A stretch of DNA of 64,000 nt from Tolypothrix sp. PCC 7712. Lineage in GTDB: Bacteria; Cyanobacteriota; Cyanobacteriia; Cyanobacteriales; Nostocaceae. A program made the position numbers and the translations under genes. This document shows positions 27,998 through 36,141 of this stretch, one piece after another. Position 1 is the stretch's first letter; every line of letters begins with the position of its first letter. Where the stretch lies: assembly GCF_025860405.1 (NCBI RefSeq), contig NZ_CP063785.1, positions 1,984,001 through 2,048,000 of the forward strand. Reading direction: 5' to 3'. A model generated the notes under the pieces. That model worked only from the letters and a program-made list of their open reading frames with translations. It searched no databases and was not told where the DNA came from.

Positions 27998-30900
27998 TCA
28001 CGAAAGGGGTTGTAGCAATTGAGCAACAGCTTGCACCAGTATCTCTGGTTGCACAGGTTTGGAGATATGCAGCTGAAATCCAGCGACTAGGGCTTGTTGT
28101 TGATTCATTTCTCCGGCGTAAGCAGTAAGCGCGATCGCGGGAATGGTTCCTCCTTGTTCTGGTGACCATTCTCTAATTTGCCGAATCAGGGAATAACCAT
28201 CCATTTCTGGCATACCAATGTCGCACAGTAGTAAATCGGGGATAGACTGCTTTAACAGCGTCAAGGCTTGTAGTGCAGAAGCGGCGGTTGTTACTTGTGC
28301 CCCCGATTGTGTAAGGATAAATTCTGCTAAATCCCGCATATCTGCATCATCATCGACAACCAAGATGTTAATACCTGTGAGGTCGGTGAAACTTTCGGAT
28401 GCACCATCATCATGAGATAGCTGCGGCTCGACAATATTTAACGGTAGTAGCACTGTGAATGTTGCGCCTAAATTCTGTCCGGGGCTGCTGGCTTGAACAG
28501 TACCACCATGCAGTTCGGTAAAATGGCGGACGATCGCTAATCCTAATCCTAGCCCACCAAATTGTCTTGTGGTTGTGCCATCTTCTTGGCGGAAATATTC
28601 AAATACAAAGGGTAAAAACTCGGTTTTGATGCCAATTCCTGTGTCTTTAACTTGAATTTGGGCATACATTCCCACTTGGTCTAGTTTTAATTCAATTTTT
28701 CCGCCGGCTGGGGTGAATTTCACCGCATTAGAAACCAAATTCCAGACAATTTGTTGTAGACGATTGGCATCGCCTGTAACGGTGTCTGCGACTGGGTTAA
28801 TTGTGGTTTGAATTTCAATGCTTTTGGCTTGGGCTGCCAGTTGTACTGTTTCTAGGGCGGCTGTGATGGTGCTAGCTAAATTAACTGGCGCAACGTTTAA
28901 GGTCATTTTTCCTTGGAGGATGCGGGAGACATCCAACAAATCCTCAATTAATTGCGCTTGTAATTTAGCGTTGCGTTCGATGGTTTCTAAAGCTTGGTCA
29001 GCTTTTTTGCTATCTAGCCGCTGACTGCGGAGAATTCTTGTCCAGCCAAGAATGGGATTAAGGGGCGATCGCAATTCGTGGGAAAGTACAGCTAAAAATT
29101 CGTCTTTAATGCGGTTGGCGGCTTCGGCTTTGGCGCGATCGCTTTGCGCTAATTGATATAACTGAGCATTATCGATGGCTAGAGAAGCACGACGCGCTAA
29201 TTCTTCTGCTAATTCTAAATCGCTTTGCGTATAGCGTCGCCCAGATTCGGCACTAACAAAAGAAATTACGCCTAAAATTCGAGCTTGGGTGCGTAATGGC
29301 ACTGTCATTACCGATTTGAACCCGATCGAGCGCAGAATTTCTAAATGTTCTGAGTCATGGGCTGCTTGGACAATTAATTCATCGGGAATATTTGGCAAGA
29401 TATCAGATTGTCCAGTTCGTAAAGTCAAGGCAGCACCACGAGGCCCATCTGAATCAAAAGGATATTTACTGCTAAGTTGCTGCGCCCATGCTAATTTTGC
29501 GGGGTCGCTGTGAGCTACGGCAATCTGCTCAATGGCACCATCTGCTGCAACGATGTGGACTGTACACCAATCTGCCAACTCGGGTGTTGCTAGCTGTGCT
29601 ACTTGCTCTAAGGTGGTTTGATAATCGAGGGAAGAAGCTAAAACTGCACTGGCTTCTGCGAGAAATCTTTGGGCACGCTCTAAGCGGACTTGCTCTGTAA
29701 CATCGATAACATAAGCTAGAACATCTTCTACCTGACCCTGTGAGTTGATTATGGGCAGATAGTAAAGATTGTAGTAACCGGGGGAGCGATCGCTACGGCT
29801 GGGAGCATTAACAGCAAAATTGTTGGCAACAAAGGGTTTGCCTGTTGTGTAAATTTCTGAGAAAAGTGTAACTATATTGGGATCTATTTCACCAAAAAGT
29901 TCAGTAACCGAACGCCCTAAGTGTTGTCCACGGGGTAAGCCGTTGATTTGGGCTAATGCTTCGTTGATGGCAACAAATCGTTGTTCAGCATCTAACAGTG
30001 CCATACCTACTGGAGCAGTATCAAAAATAGTTTCTAATTGGCGCTGAATCGCTTCAGCTTGAGTACGGGCAATGCGTTCTCGTGCTAGCAATTGTTCTCG
30101 TTCTTGTTCAGCTTGCTTGCGTTCTGTAATGTCAATGAGAACGCCAATCATCTGTATTGGTTGCCCTTGGGCGTTGTATAAAAATCTGCCCCTAGCTTCT
30201 GTCCAATGAATAGAGCCATTTTCCCACAGCGTGCGGTATTCATGATGATATTCAGTTTTATTGAGCATAGCTTGTTGCAGCGCTAATTCTGTGTGCCCTA
30301 AGTCCTCTGGGTGAACGCTGTTAGCCCAAAGTTCATAGCTGGGTGGGTACTCATTTGCTTGGAGTCCCATGATGTTGTAATGACTATCTGACCAGGTGAG
30401 GGTATTGATTTGCAAATCCCAGTCCCAGGTGCCCATACGTCCCACCATTAATGCTAATTGTAGGCGAGTTTTGCTATGTCGCAGTTCTTCTTCTGCCCGC
30501 GATCGCTCTACCGCTAGCCAGGTTTTTTGGGCAATTCGCTCCATGACTATGACATCGTCTTCTGTCCATTGGCGGGGGGTGACATGGTGTAAAACAAATA
30601 GGGCGACAAATCTTCCTTCCTTCACCAAGGGTACGCACAGAAAAGATTTGGTTTGGATGGCATCAAAAGCTGCATTCCCAGATCCAGCAGTCCGGGGATC
30701 TGTATCGACATTATTCACAAAGATGGTTTTGCCCTGTTTGAGTTCAGTAACAATTTCTACACCAAAGGAATTCATGTAGTGACTACCAGCGATGCTGATC
30801 ACCCCATTGCAATAGTCGCGATCAATAATTACGTATTCTTGGGTAGCATCAATCTCACCGTAGGTACAACGGCTAACTTGGAAATGTTGCCCCGTAGTGC

Positions 30901-32899
30901 GAACTACTTCCCACATAATTTCTTTGGAGTCTTGAATGGCGCGAATCGTGTCATTCAATTCAATTAAGAATTGCTGCTGTTTTTCCTTGTGCTGCAACTC
31001 TTGTAGCAATTGTTCAATTTGTTGCCTTGCGCGTACTTGGGCTGTAACTTCAATTCCATGCAGCAACACCCCCTGAATTCTCCCTTCCGCATCCCGTAAA
31101 GCTGGAAAGACGCAGTTAAAGAATGCTTCTTCTAAGACACCATCACCGTTGTTATCCCAATAAACAGGTGACTCATCTTCAATGAAAGGTTCGCCAGTTT
31201 GGTAAACCCGATCAAGCTGTGCAAAATAAATCTGTCCTTCTGTTTCCGGCAAAACTTCCCGAACTGATTTACCGATAATATCCGGAGTGCGTCCAGTCAG
31301 TTGCAAATAGGTGGGATTAGCAAATTCAAATATATGTTCTGAACCACCCACGATCGCAATCATCGCTGGTAACTGCATGAGGATTTCATACAGACGTTTG
31401 CGCTCGGTTTCTGCTTCTAACCTGGAAGCTTGTTCTCTCTCAAACAAGCGATCGCGTTCGGCTTCAATTTGTTTGTGTTCTGTGATATCAACTGAAACAC
31501 CAGTCATTCTGACTCTTTGCCCAGTTGCATTGAGATAAACTCGTCCTTGGCTTTTGAGCCAGTGCATCACACCATTGGGAGCAACTACTCGATAGTCTTG
31601 GTTATAGTCAAATTCTCCCGCGATCGCTCTTTGCACCGATTCTATTACCTGCTGGCGATCGTCTGGATGAATCAGATCAAAAAATTCGGCTGCTGTCCCT
31701 ACTTGAATTCCCCAAACTGAGAGCGCATTAAAAGAACAAATGACTTGATTGGTGATTAAATCCATGTCCCAAGCCACCATTTGCGCTGAAGACAAAGCTA
31801 GCTGTAACCTTTCTTCCGTCTGCCACAAATTTTCTTCAATTTGCTTGCGTTGTGTGACATCTTGAAAGATCACAACAGCAGCAACTATTTGATTTTGCTG
31901 ATTGAGAATAGGAGCAGAATTGACATTAATTAAAATTTGGCTGCCATCACTGTAATGCAAAGAGATTTCTTCATTAGCAATTACTTCACCCATGAGGAGC
32001 GATCGCATTAGTGGATAATCGTTAGCCCCGTAGCGTCTGCCATTACCGTTAAAGCCGATAAAAGGAGTAATAGATTCATATTGCTCAATTTCTAGCGATG
32101 GTTCGTAAGTATACCCAAGAATTTGCTTTGCTTGGTCGTTAGACAAAGCCAACTTCCCTGCAGCATCTGCTATGATTACCCCGGCTGGCATTTGCCGTAA
32201 AACTGCTTCCAATCGGCTGCGTTCAATTTCTAATTCGTTCAGCAACCTTTCACGCTCGGTTTCAGCTTGTTTGCGCTCTGTGATATCACGAAAATACACT
32301 GCCAAACCATGATCTGAAGGATAGGCATTCACTTCTATCCAACACTGAAGAGGCTCCCCAAATTCCTCCCATGAAATAGGGATTCGTTCTCTCATAGCTC
32401 TTTGTAGGTTTTGGTAAGCTATGCTACCTACAAGGCTAGGAAAGATTTCTGTCCAAACGTTCTTGCCAATCAATTCTGCTGGGGTTATGTGCAGAATTTT
32501 CACTGCTGCTCTATTTACGTAGCTATAGCACCAATTTTTATCAAATGCGACAAAGGCATCTGTAATACTTTCGAGGATGAGAGTCACTGAGCGCTCAGTA
32601 GCTTGGGGATCGGGAGCATTAGCTAGTTGATTTTCCAGCTCTTGCTGCTGACGTTGCAAAAGTGCGATCGCTTCTTGCTGCTCAACAATCTTGGCTTCCA
32701 ACACAGCTTTCTCTGTAGAGCAGGGATTCTGCCCAAAACTGCGAGCCACTTGTTCAATTACTTCCGAGCGAGAAATTCCTTGCTTGTGAGCCTCTTCATC
32801 CAGCGATCGCCAAGCCGTACTGGTAAGAGATATGCTAAATCGTTGTTTCTTTTCTGAATCCCAATTACTAACAAACTTACCAGTAATATCGCGCTTCAT
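27998..32899 (-). CDS. Hybrid sensor histidine kinase: RHH-like N-terminus, six PAS, two GAF, kinase, receiver
   Basis: The 1633-residue protein has these parts in approximate order: a ribbon-helix-helix-like segment (19-55, RFSISLTSTAWRSLDEEAHK then GISRSEVIEQ), coiled coil (60-100), PAS (105-215), PAS (230-352), PAS (360-478), PAS (505-632), GAF (655-800), PAS (808-930), PAS (960-1080), GAF (1085-1245), HisKA (1268-1335, histidine in LSHELRSPLNPILGW), HATPase (1380-1490, with VKDTGIGI and GGLGLGLAIV) and a receiver domain (1512-1630, phosphoacceptor Asp in LLLCDIGMPEMDG). DITERKQAE linkers mark the PAS ends. There is no membrane segment, so it is cytoplasmic. Ligands are not predictable. 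The receiver could pass the phosphate on or act as an internal regulator. The ATG is at 32897-32899; no ribosome-binding site is obvious. Confidence 0.92.
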   Translation of the reverse strand: MKRDITGKFVSNWDSEKKQRFSISLTSTAWRSLDEEAHKQGISRSEVIEQVARSFGQNPCSTEKAVLEAKIVEQQEAIALLQRQQQELENQLANAPDPQATERSVTLILESITDAFVAFDKNWCYSYVNRAAVKILHITPAELIGKNVWTEIFPSLVGSIAYQNLQRAMRERIPISWEEFGEPLQCWIEVNAYPSDHGLAVYFRDITERKQAETERERLLNELEIERSRLEAVLRQMPAGVIIADAAGKLALSNDQAKQILGYTYEPSLEIEQYESITPFIGFNGNGRRYGANDYPLMRSLLMGEVIANEEISLHYSDGSQILINVNSAPILNQQNQIVAAVVIFQDVTQRKQIEENLWQTEERLQLALSSAQMVAWDMDLITNQVICSFNALSVWGIQVGTAAEFFDLIHPDDRQQVIESVQRAIAGEFDYNQDYRVVAPNGVMHWLKSQGRVYLNATGQRVRMTGVSVDITEHKQIEAERDRLFEREQASRLEAETERKRLYEILMQLPAMIAIVGGSEHIFEFANPTYLQLTGRTPDIIGKSVREVLPETEGQIYFAQLDRVYQTGEPFIEDESPVYWDNNGDGVLEEAFFNCVFPALRDAEGRIQGVLLHGIEVTAQVRARQQIEQLLQELQHKEKQQQFLIELNDTIRAIQDSKEIMWEVVRTTGQHFQVSRCTYGEIDATQEYVIIDRDYCNGVISIAGSHYMNSFGVEIVTELKQGKTIFVNNVDTDPRTAGSGNAAFDAIQTKSFLCVPLVKEGRFVALFVLHHVTPRQWTEDDVIVMERIAQKTWLAVERSRAEEELRHSKTRLQLALMVGRMGTWDWDLQINTLTWSDSHYNIMGLQANEYPPSYELWANSVHPEDLGHTELALQQAMLNKTEYHHEYRTLWENGSIHWTEARGRFLYNAQGQPIQMIGVLIDITERKQAEQEREQLLARERIARTQAEAIQRQLETIFDTAPVGMALLDAEQRFVAINEALAQINGLPRGQHLGRSVTELFGEIDPNIVTLFSEIYTTGKPFVANNFAVNAPSRSDRSPGYYNLYYLPIINSQGQVEDVLAYVIDVTEQVRLERAQRFLAEASAVLASSLDYQTTLEQVAQLATPELADWCTVHIVAADGAIEQIAVAHSDPAKLAWAQQLSSKYPFDSDGPRGAALTLRTGQSDILPNIPDELIVQAAHDSEHLEILRSIGFKSVMTVPLRTQARILGVISFVSAESGRRYTQSDLELAEELARRASLAIDNAQLYQLAQSDRAKAEAANRIKDEFLAVLSHELRSPLNPILGWTRILRSQRLDSKKADQALETIERNAKLQAQLIEDLLDVSRILQGKMTLNVAPVNLASTITAALETVQLAAQAKSIEIQTTINPVADTVTGDANRLQQIVWNLVSNAVKFTPAGGKIELKLDQVGMYAQIQVKDTGIGIKTEFLPFVFEYFRQEDGTTTRQFGGLGLGLAIVRHFTELHGGTVQASSPGQNLGATFTVLLPLNIVEPQLSHDDGASESFTDLTGINILVVDDDADMRDLAEFILTQSGAQVTTAASALQALTLLKQSIPDLLLCDIGMPEMDGYSLIRQIREWSPEQGGTIPAIALTAYAGEMNQQQALVAGFQLHISKPVQPEILVQAVAQLLQPLS

Positions 32900-32989
32900 G
32901 AATTATTAATCCGTATGCATACACGGTTTCTTATATTGAATCTGACTAATACCTTCATCAGGATCTCCCTTCAGACTGAGGTTTGATTG

Positions 32990-33050
32990 TCAAAAGTCAA
33001 GAGTCAAGAGTCAAGAGTCAAAAGTCAAAAGTCAAGAGTTAAAATTTAAA
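32990..33050. repeat. AGTCAAG/AGTCAAA heptamer run
   Basis: About six to seven consecutive AGTCAAG-type 7-bp units lie at about 32995-33040, in the 296-base gap between the divergent hybrid kinase and NUDIX-like genes. A second AACAGTC-type run lies at about 33156-33183, immediately before the NUDIX start. The rest of the gap shows nothing recognised. Confidence 0.75.
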
Positions 33051-33195
33051 GCTGTTTCGATATTAGGCAATTGACGCTGAACAGCTTTTGATATGGTGAA
33101 GCTAGACAGTCAATGTGATAAATCGCACAAAAATGGCTTAACAATCTCTCTTCCCAGTCAACAGTCAACAGTCAGCAGTCAACACTCTTGAGAAG

Positions 33196-33747
33196 ATGAA
33201 CCAAGGAGAATATTGGAAAGTCCAGCATCGGTTTGTAGAAATGCGCTCAGATTGGCTAACTGTGATTGGCGAACATCTGCAAGACGATCGCGGACAAATT
33301 TTGGAATACTGGCGCGTAGAAAAAGCCGACTCTGTAGTCATTTTACCGATTCAATCCCATCAAATTATTCTGCCACCCCCAAGTTACAGACCAGGATTAG
33401 GTAAACTCACTTTCGATTTTCCTGGTGGACGTTTACCCCCTGGAAAATCCCCTGATGTTGCAGTATCAGCTATTCTGCAAAGAGAACTAGGAGTTGAAGC
33501 TACAGCCATCAGCCAACTCATAGCTTTAAATAGTGAAGGTTGGCCTGTGAATAGTTCTTTCTCTAATCAAAAACTTTACGGCTTTGTCGCCCATCTTGAA
33601 CCTACTCCCCCAATTAAGGCTGATTATCTAGGCGCAACCTATCCCGCAACTTCCGCAGGTGTACATGATTTACTCCAAAGTCTCATCTGTCTTCAATGTC
33701 GTGCTGTGCTAATGCAGTGGTGGTTAGAGTTAGGGACTTCCAAGTAA
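33196..33747 (+). CDS. NUDIX-fold protein with degenerate Nudix box
   Basis: The 183-residue protein has the NUDIX fold pattern. An N-terminal beta region (LQDDRGQILEYWRVEKADSV, about 30-49) leads to DFPGGRLPPGKSPDVAV (about 74-90) and then ILQRELGVEATAI. Placed on the canonical GGx5Ex7REUxEExGU box, the first glutamate is Pro or Lys and the RE pair is Ala-Ile, so the metal-binding glutamates are mostly missing. It may bind nucleotides without hydrolysing them, or be decaying. The last codons fall within a dispersed repeat (see 33730-33755). The start is the ATG at 33196, with repeats just upstream. Confidence 0.72.
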   Translation: MNQGEYWKVQHRFVEMRSDWLTVIGEHLQDDRGQILEYWRVEKADSVVILPIQSHQIILPPPSYRPGLGKLTFDFPGGRLPPGKSPDVAVSAILQRELGVEATAISQLIALNSEGWPVNSSFSNQKLYGFVAHLEPTPPIKADYLGATYPATSAGVHDLLQSLICLQCRAVLMQWWLELGTSK

Positions 33748-33755
33748 ATAACTAT
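33730..33755. repeat. Partial copy of the AGGGACTTCC element at the end of the NUDIX gene
   Basis: TTAGGGACTTCCAAGTAAAT here matches, with few differences, the reverse complement of the right end of the 2421-2547 element. The final residues of the NUDIX-like protein and its stop codon lie inside it. Confidence 0.55.
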
Positions 33756-33793
33756 TCTATTACTTTTGAACTTTTGAGCTTTAAAGGTGCAAC

Positions 33794-34066
33794 TTTCCAA
33801 TTCAAAACCGCAATTTTCCGATTCAAAACCGCAATTTTCCGATTCAAAACCGCAACTTTCCGATTCAAAACCGCAACTTTCCGATTCAAAACCGCAACTT
33901 TCCGATTCAAAACCTCAACGTTCAGCTTCCAAACCTCAATCCCCAGCCTCAAAACCTCAACGTTCAGCTTCCAAACCTCAATCCCCAGCCTTAAAACCTC
34001 AACGTTCAGCTTCCAAACCTCAATCCCCAGCCTTAAAACCTCAACTTCCAGCTTCCAAACCTCAAT
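33794..34066. repeat. Exact 13 x 21-bp tandem array
   Basis: Thirteen consecutive 21-base units fill this interval with no indels. Units 1-6 are variants of TTTCCGATTCAAAACCGCAA plus one base (C or T). From unit 7 the array alternates between a GTTCAGCTTCCAAACCTCAA type and a CCCCAGCCTTAAAACCTCAA type, giving a 42-base higher-order unit. Because 21 is a multiple of 3 and the units lack stops, several frames stay open; the frame beginning at 33787 reads repeated SKPQ-rich heptapeptides. I do not consider it an established gene. Confidence 0.92.
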
Positions 34067-34073
34067 CCCCAAT

Positions 34074-34114
34074 CCCCATTACCCCTTATCCCCAGAGGGG
34101 GCCCCGAGTTCCCC
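34074..34114. repeat. 41-bp dispersed repeat, copy 1
   Basis: The exact reverse complement of this 41-base sequence (containing TATCCCCAGAGGGGGCCCCG) occurs at 41850-41890, just after the M61 peptidase gene. Confidence 0.9.
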
Positions 34115-34245
34115 AATCCCCAATCCTCAATCCCCAATCCCCAATCCCCAGTCCCCAATCCCCAGTCCCCAGTCCCCAGTCCCCAATCCCCAATCCCCAA
34201 TCCCCAGTCCCCAATCCCCATCCCCAATCCCCAATCCCCAATACA
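34111..34245. repeat. CCCCAAT/CCCCAGT heptamer array
   Basis: Roughly 18 consecutive 7-bp units, mixed CCCCAAT and CCCCAGT, with one ATCCTCA and one shortened unit. The array continues from the 21-bp array and the 41-bp repeat, so 33794-34245 is an almost unbroken repeat tract. It is the same heptamer as at 3491-3532. Confidence 0.88.
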
Positions 34246-34282
34246 ATTTAAAATAAACGCGATCGCATCCACATCACAGACA

Positions 34283-34642
34283 ATGCAAATTACCAACAGT
34301 CTTCATACCGCCATTCTCGTTACTGACTTAGAACGCTCGGAATTCTTTTATGGCAAAGTATTAGGACTAGCTAAAATTGATCGCTCTTTGAAATACCCTG
34401 GAGCATGGTATCAAGTCGGTAACTACCAAATTCACTTGATCGCCGCGCCATCTTCCCCCACAGATAACCAAAACGAAAAATGGGGACGCAACCCCCATGT
34501 GGCTTTTTCTGTCGCAGACTTAGAAATCGCCAAACAAGAATTACTCACTCACAATTACCCTATCCAAGCCAGCGCCTCTGGTCGTCCTGCTGTATTCACC
34601 CAAGATCCCGACGGAAATATTATCGAGTTGAGTCAGCAGTGA
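34283..34642 (+). CDS. VOC (glyoxalase/dioxygenase) superfamily protein
   Basis: The 119-residue single-module protein has two beta-alpha-beta-beta-beta repeats: [20 protein letters not shown] (about 5-24) and [18 protein letters not shown] (about 71-88). The metal-site positions are occupied by His in the first strand (LHTAIL), His in NPHVAF and Glu in [11 protein letters not shown] (about 108-118). Relatives include glyoxalase I, fosfomycin resistance proteins and extradiol dioxygenases; the substrate cannot be assigned. The ATG is at 34283, and the gene is enclosed by repeat tracts on both sides. Codon use looks normal. Confidence 0.85.
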   Translation: MQITNSLHTAILVTDLERSEFFYGKVLGLAKIDRSLKYPGAWYQVGNYQIHLIAAPSSPTDNQNEKWGRNPHVAFSVADLEIAKQELLTHNYPIQASASGRPAVFTQDPDGNIIELSQQ

Positions 34643-34651
34643 GGGAATGGG

Positions 34652-34740
34652 GAGATGAGGAGGATGAGGGAGATGAGGGAGATGAGGAGGATGAGGGAGA
34701 TGAGGGAGATGAGGAGGATGAGGGAGATGAGGGAGATGAG
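34652..34740. repeat. GGAGATGAGG-type array with 27-bp higher-order unit
   Basis: Nonamers of the GGAGATGAG and GAGGATGAG types repeat in a fixed order, giving about three copies of a 27-base unit. It starts ten bases after the VOC stop codon. The basic nonamer is that of 1252-1332. Confidence 0.85.
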
Positions 34741-34750
34741 GAAGCGGGGG

Positions 34751-34827
34751 ACAAATGACAAATGACTAATGACTAATGACTAATGACTAATGACTAATGA
34801 CTAATGACAAATGACTAATGACAAATG
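34751..34827. repeat. ACTAATG/ACAAATG heptamer array containing the start codon of the next gene
   Basis: Eleven consecutive heptamers (seven ACTAATG, four ACAAATG) with no interruption. The ATG that ends the last unit (34825-34827) is the start codon of the recombinase-like gene, so its leader is made entirely of repeat and has no Shine-Dalgarno sequence. Confidence 0.92.
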
Positions 34828-36141
34828 AAAATCATCGCCTACAGCTACACCGATCCTTTGTTAGAAAACCCTCCTGATATTGATAGTTGGGGATGGGAAG
34901 TGGATCGGGTTTATTATGATTTGGTAGGGCGAGATTCCTTTGGAAACGCTGCGCGAGCGCAATTACAAGAGTTAATCAAAGATTGTCAAACTCAACCTGG
35001 AAGTTATCTGCTGATTCGGCGTTTGGAAGAGTTGGGTGATACTGTTAAGGAAGTAAGCGATCGCCTCAATGAACTCGAAGCTATGGGGGTTGTGGTGATC
35101 GCTATTGAACAACCTTACACTTCCGAAAATGGTAATCTCCGCGCTCAATTGTTGACATTGTTACAGGAAATTCAACGTCAGCAACGTAGCCGTCGTATCC
35201 GCCAAGGACACGCTCGTAAGCGTTTGGATACTGCGCCTCCACCAGGAAAGCCTCCCTACGGTTACAAAAAAAGTAAGGATAAATACACGATTGATAGAAG
35301 CACTTCTCCAGTTGTTAAGGATTTTTTTGAACAATTTTTGCTCTATGGTTCTTTGCGGGGTGCAGTTCGCTATTTAGCTAAAAAATACGGTAAGAAAATC
35401 TCGGTAACTACAGGGAAACGCTGGTTAACTAATCCGGTTTATCGAGGGAATACAGCTTACCAAGATGGCGAAATTATCTCTAATACCCACGTTCCCGTTA
35501 TTTCCCCAGAAGAAGCAGCTCAAATTGATCGGCTTTTACGTCGTAACAGTCGTTTACCATCTCGCACAGCTAGCGCGCCACGTTCTTTAGCAGGGTTGGT
35601 GATTTGCGGTGAATGTCAATCTCACATGACTGTGACTCGGGTTACCCAACGTCGCCAAAGTAAAGAGTATCTTTATTTACGTCCAATTAGCTGTCCTAAA
35701 AATCCTAAGTGTAAAGCTTTGGCTTATGATGCAGTTTTAGACAAGACGATTACCAAGGTTTGCCAAGAATTACCCCAAGCTGTAGCCGGGTTAAACTTTC
35801 CCCAGTTGGATGCCATTAAAAATAGTTTAGGAGATGCGATCGCTCGTCAACAAGAAATACTTACCCAGTTACCTGCTTTAGTAGAAACTGGAGTATTAGA
35901 TACAGAAACAGCAAAGTTACGCGCCTACAAACTCCGCACCGAAATCTCTGCATTCCAAGCCAAACTAGCTACTCTTCCACCAGTAAACTTACGTTCAGTA
36001 GCTCAAGCTGTTTCCATTCCGCAATTTTGGTACGATTTATCGGAATCAGAACGCAGATTTTATTTACGAGAATTTATTAGCAGCATTGAACTGATTCGTC
36101 AAGAGTCAGAATGGACTTTGCAAATCATTCTGATTTTTTAA
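34825..36141 (+). CDS. Serine recombinase-like protein (XisF-related) with altered catalytic domain
   Basis: The 438-residue protein has three parts: an N-terminal resolvase-like domain (about 1-110), a Recombinase domain (about 120-225, PPPGKPPYGYKKSKD and TGKRWLTNPVYRGNTAY) and a zinc-ribbon region (LAGLVICGECQSHMTVTRVT, about 250-269, with a later SCPKNPKC, about 288-295) followed by a coiled-coil end. This is the large serine recombinase layout, related to XisF. The catalytic region is odd: AYSYTDPLLE stands where YxRVS is expected, and RRLEELGDT where DRLxRx is expected, so the nucleophilic serine and key arginines appear to be missing. I recall similar proteins in many cyanobacteria, so it may be a conserved non-catalytic DNA-binding relative. 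Confidence 0.78.
   Translation: MKIIAYSYTDPLLENPPDIDSWGWEVDRVYYDLVGRDSFGNAARAQLQELIKDCQTQPGSYLLIRRLEELGDTVKEVSDRLNELEAMGVVVIAIEQPYTSENGNLRAQLLTLLQEIQRQQRSRRIRQGHARKRLDTAPPPGKPPYGYKKSKDKYTIDRSTSPVVKDFFEQFLLYGSLRGAVRYLAKKYGKKISVTTGKRWLTNPVYRGNTAYQDGEIISNTHVPVISPEEAAQIDRLLRRNSRLPSRTASAPRSLAGLVICGECQSHMTVTRVTQRRQSKEYLYLRPISCPKNPKCKALAYDAVLDKTITKVCQELPQAVAGLNFPQLDAIKNSLGDAIARQQEILTQLPALVETGVLDTETAKLRAYKLRTEISAFQAKLATLPPVNLRSVAQAVSIPQFWYDLSESERRFYLREFISSIELIRQESEWTLQIILIF

Noticed and set aside
33787..34251. Open frame encoding a KPQ-rich repeat protein after the NUDIX gene
   Set aside because: The 21-base and 7-base arrays leave several frames open on both strands, and the GTG start has no ribosome-binding site. 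It is kept only as a repeat and as a finding.
34825..36141. Active excisase of a developmentally rearranged element
   Set aside because: Although XisF-like, the catalytic residues look absent and no matching direct repeats or interrupted nif/hup-type gene are visible in the window.
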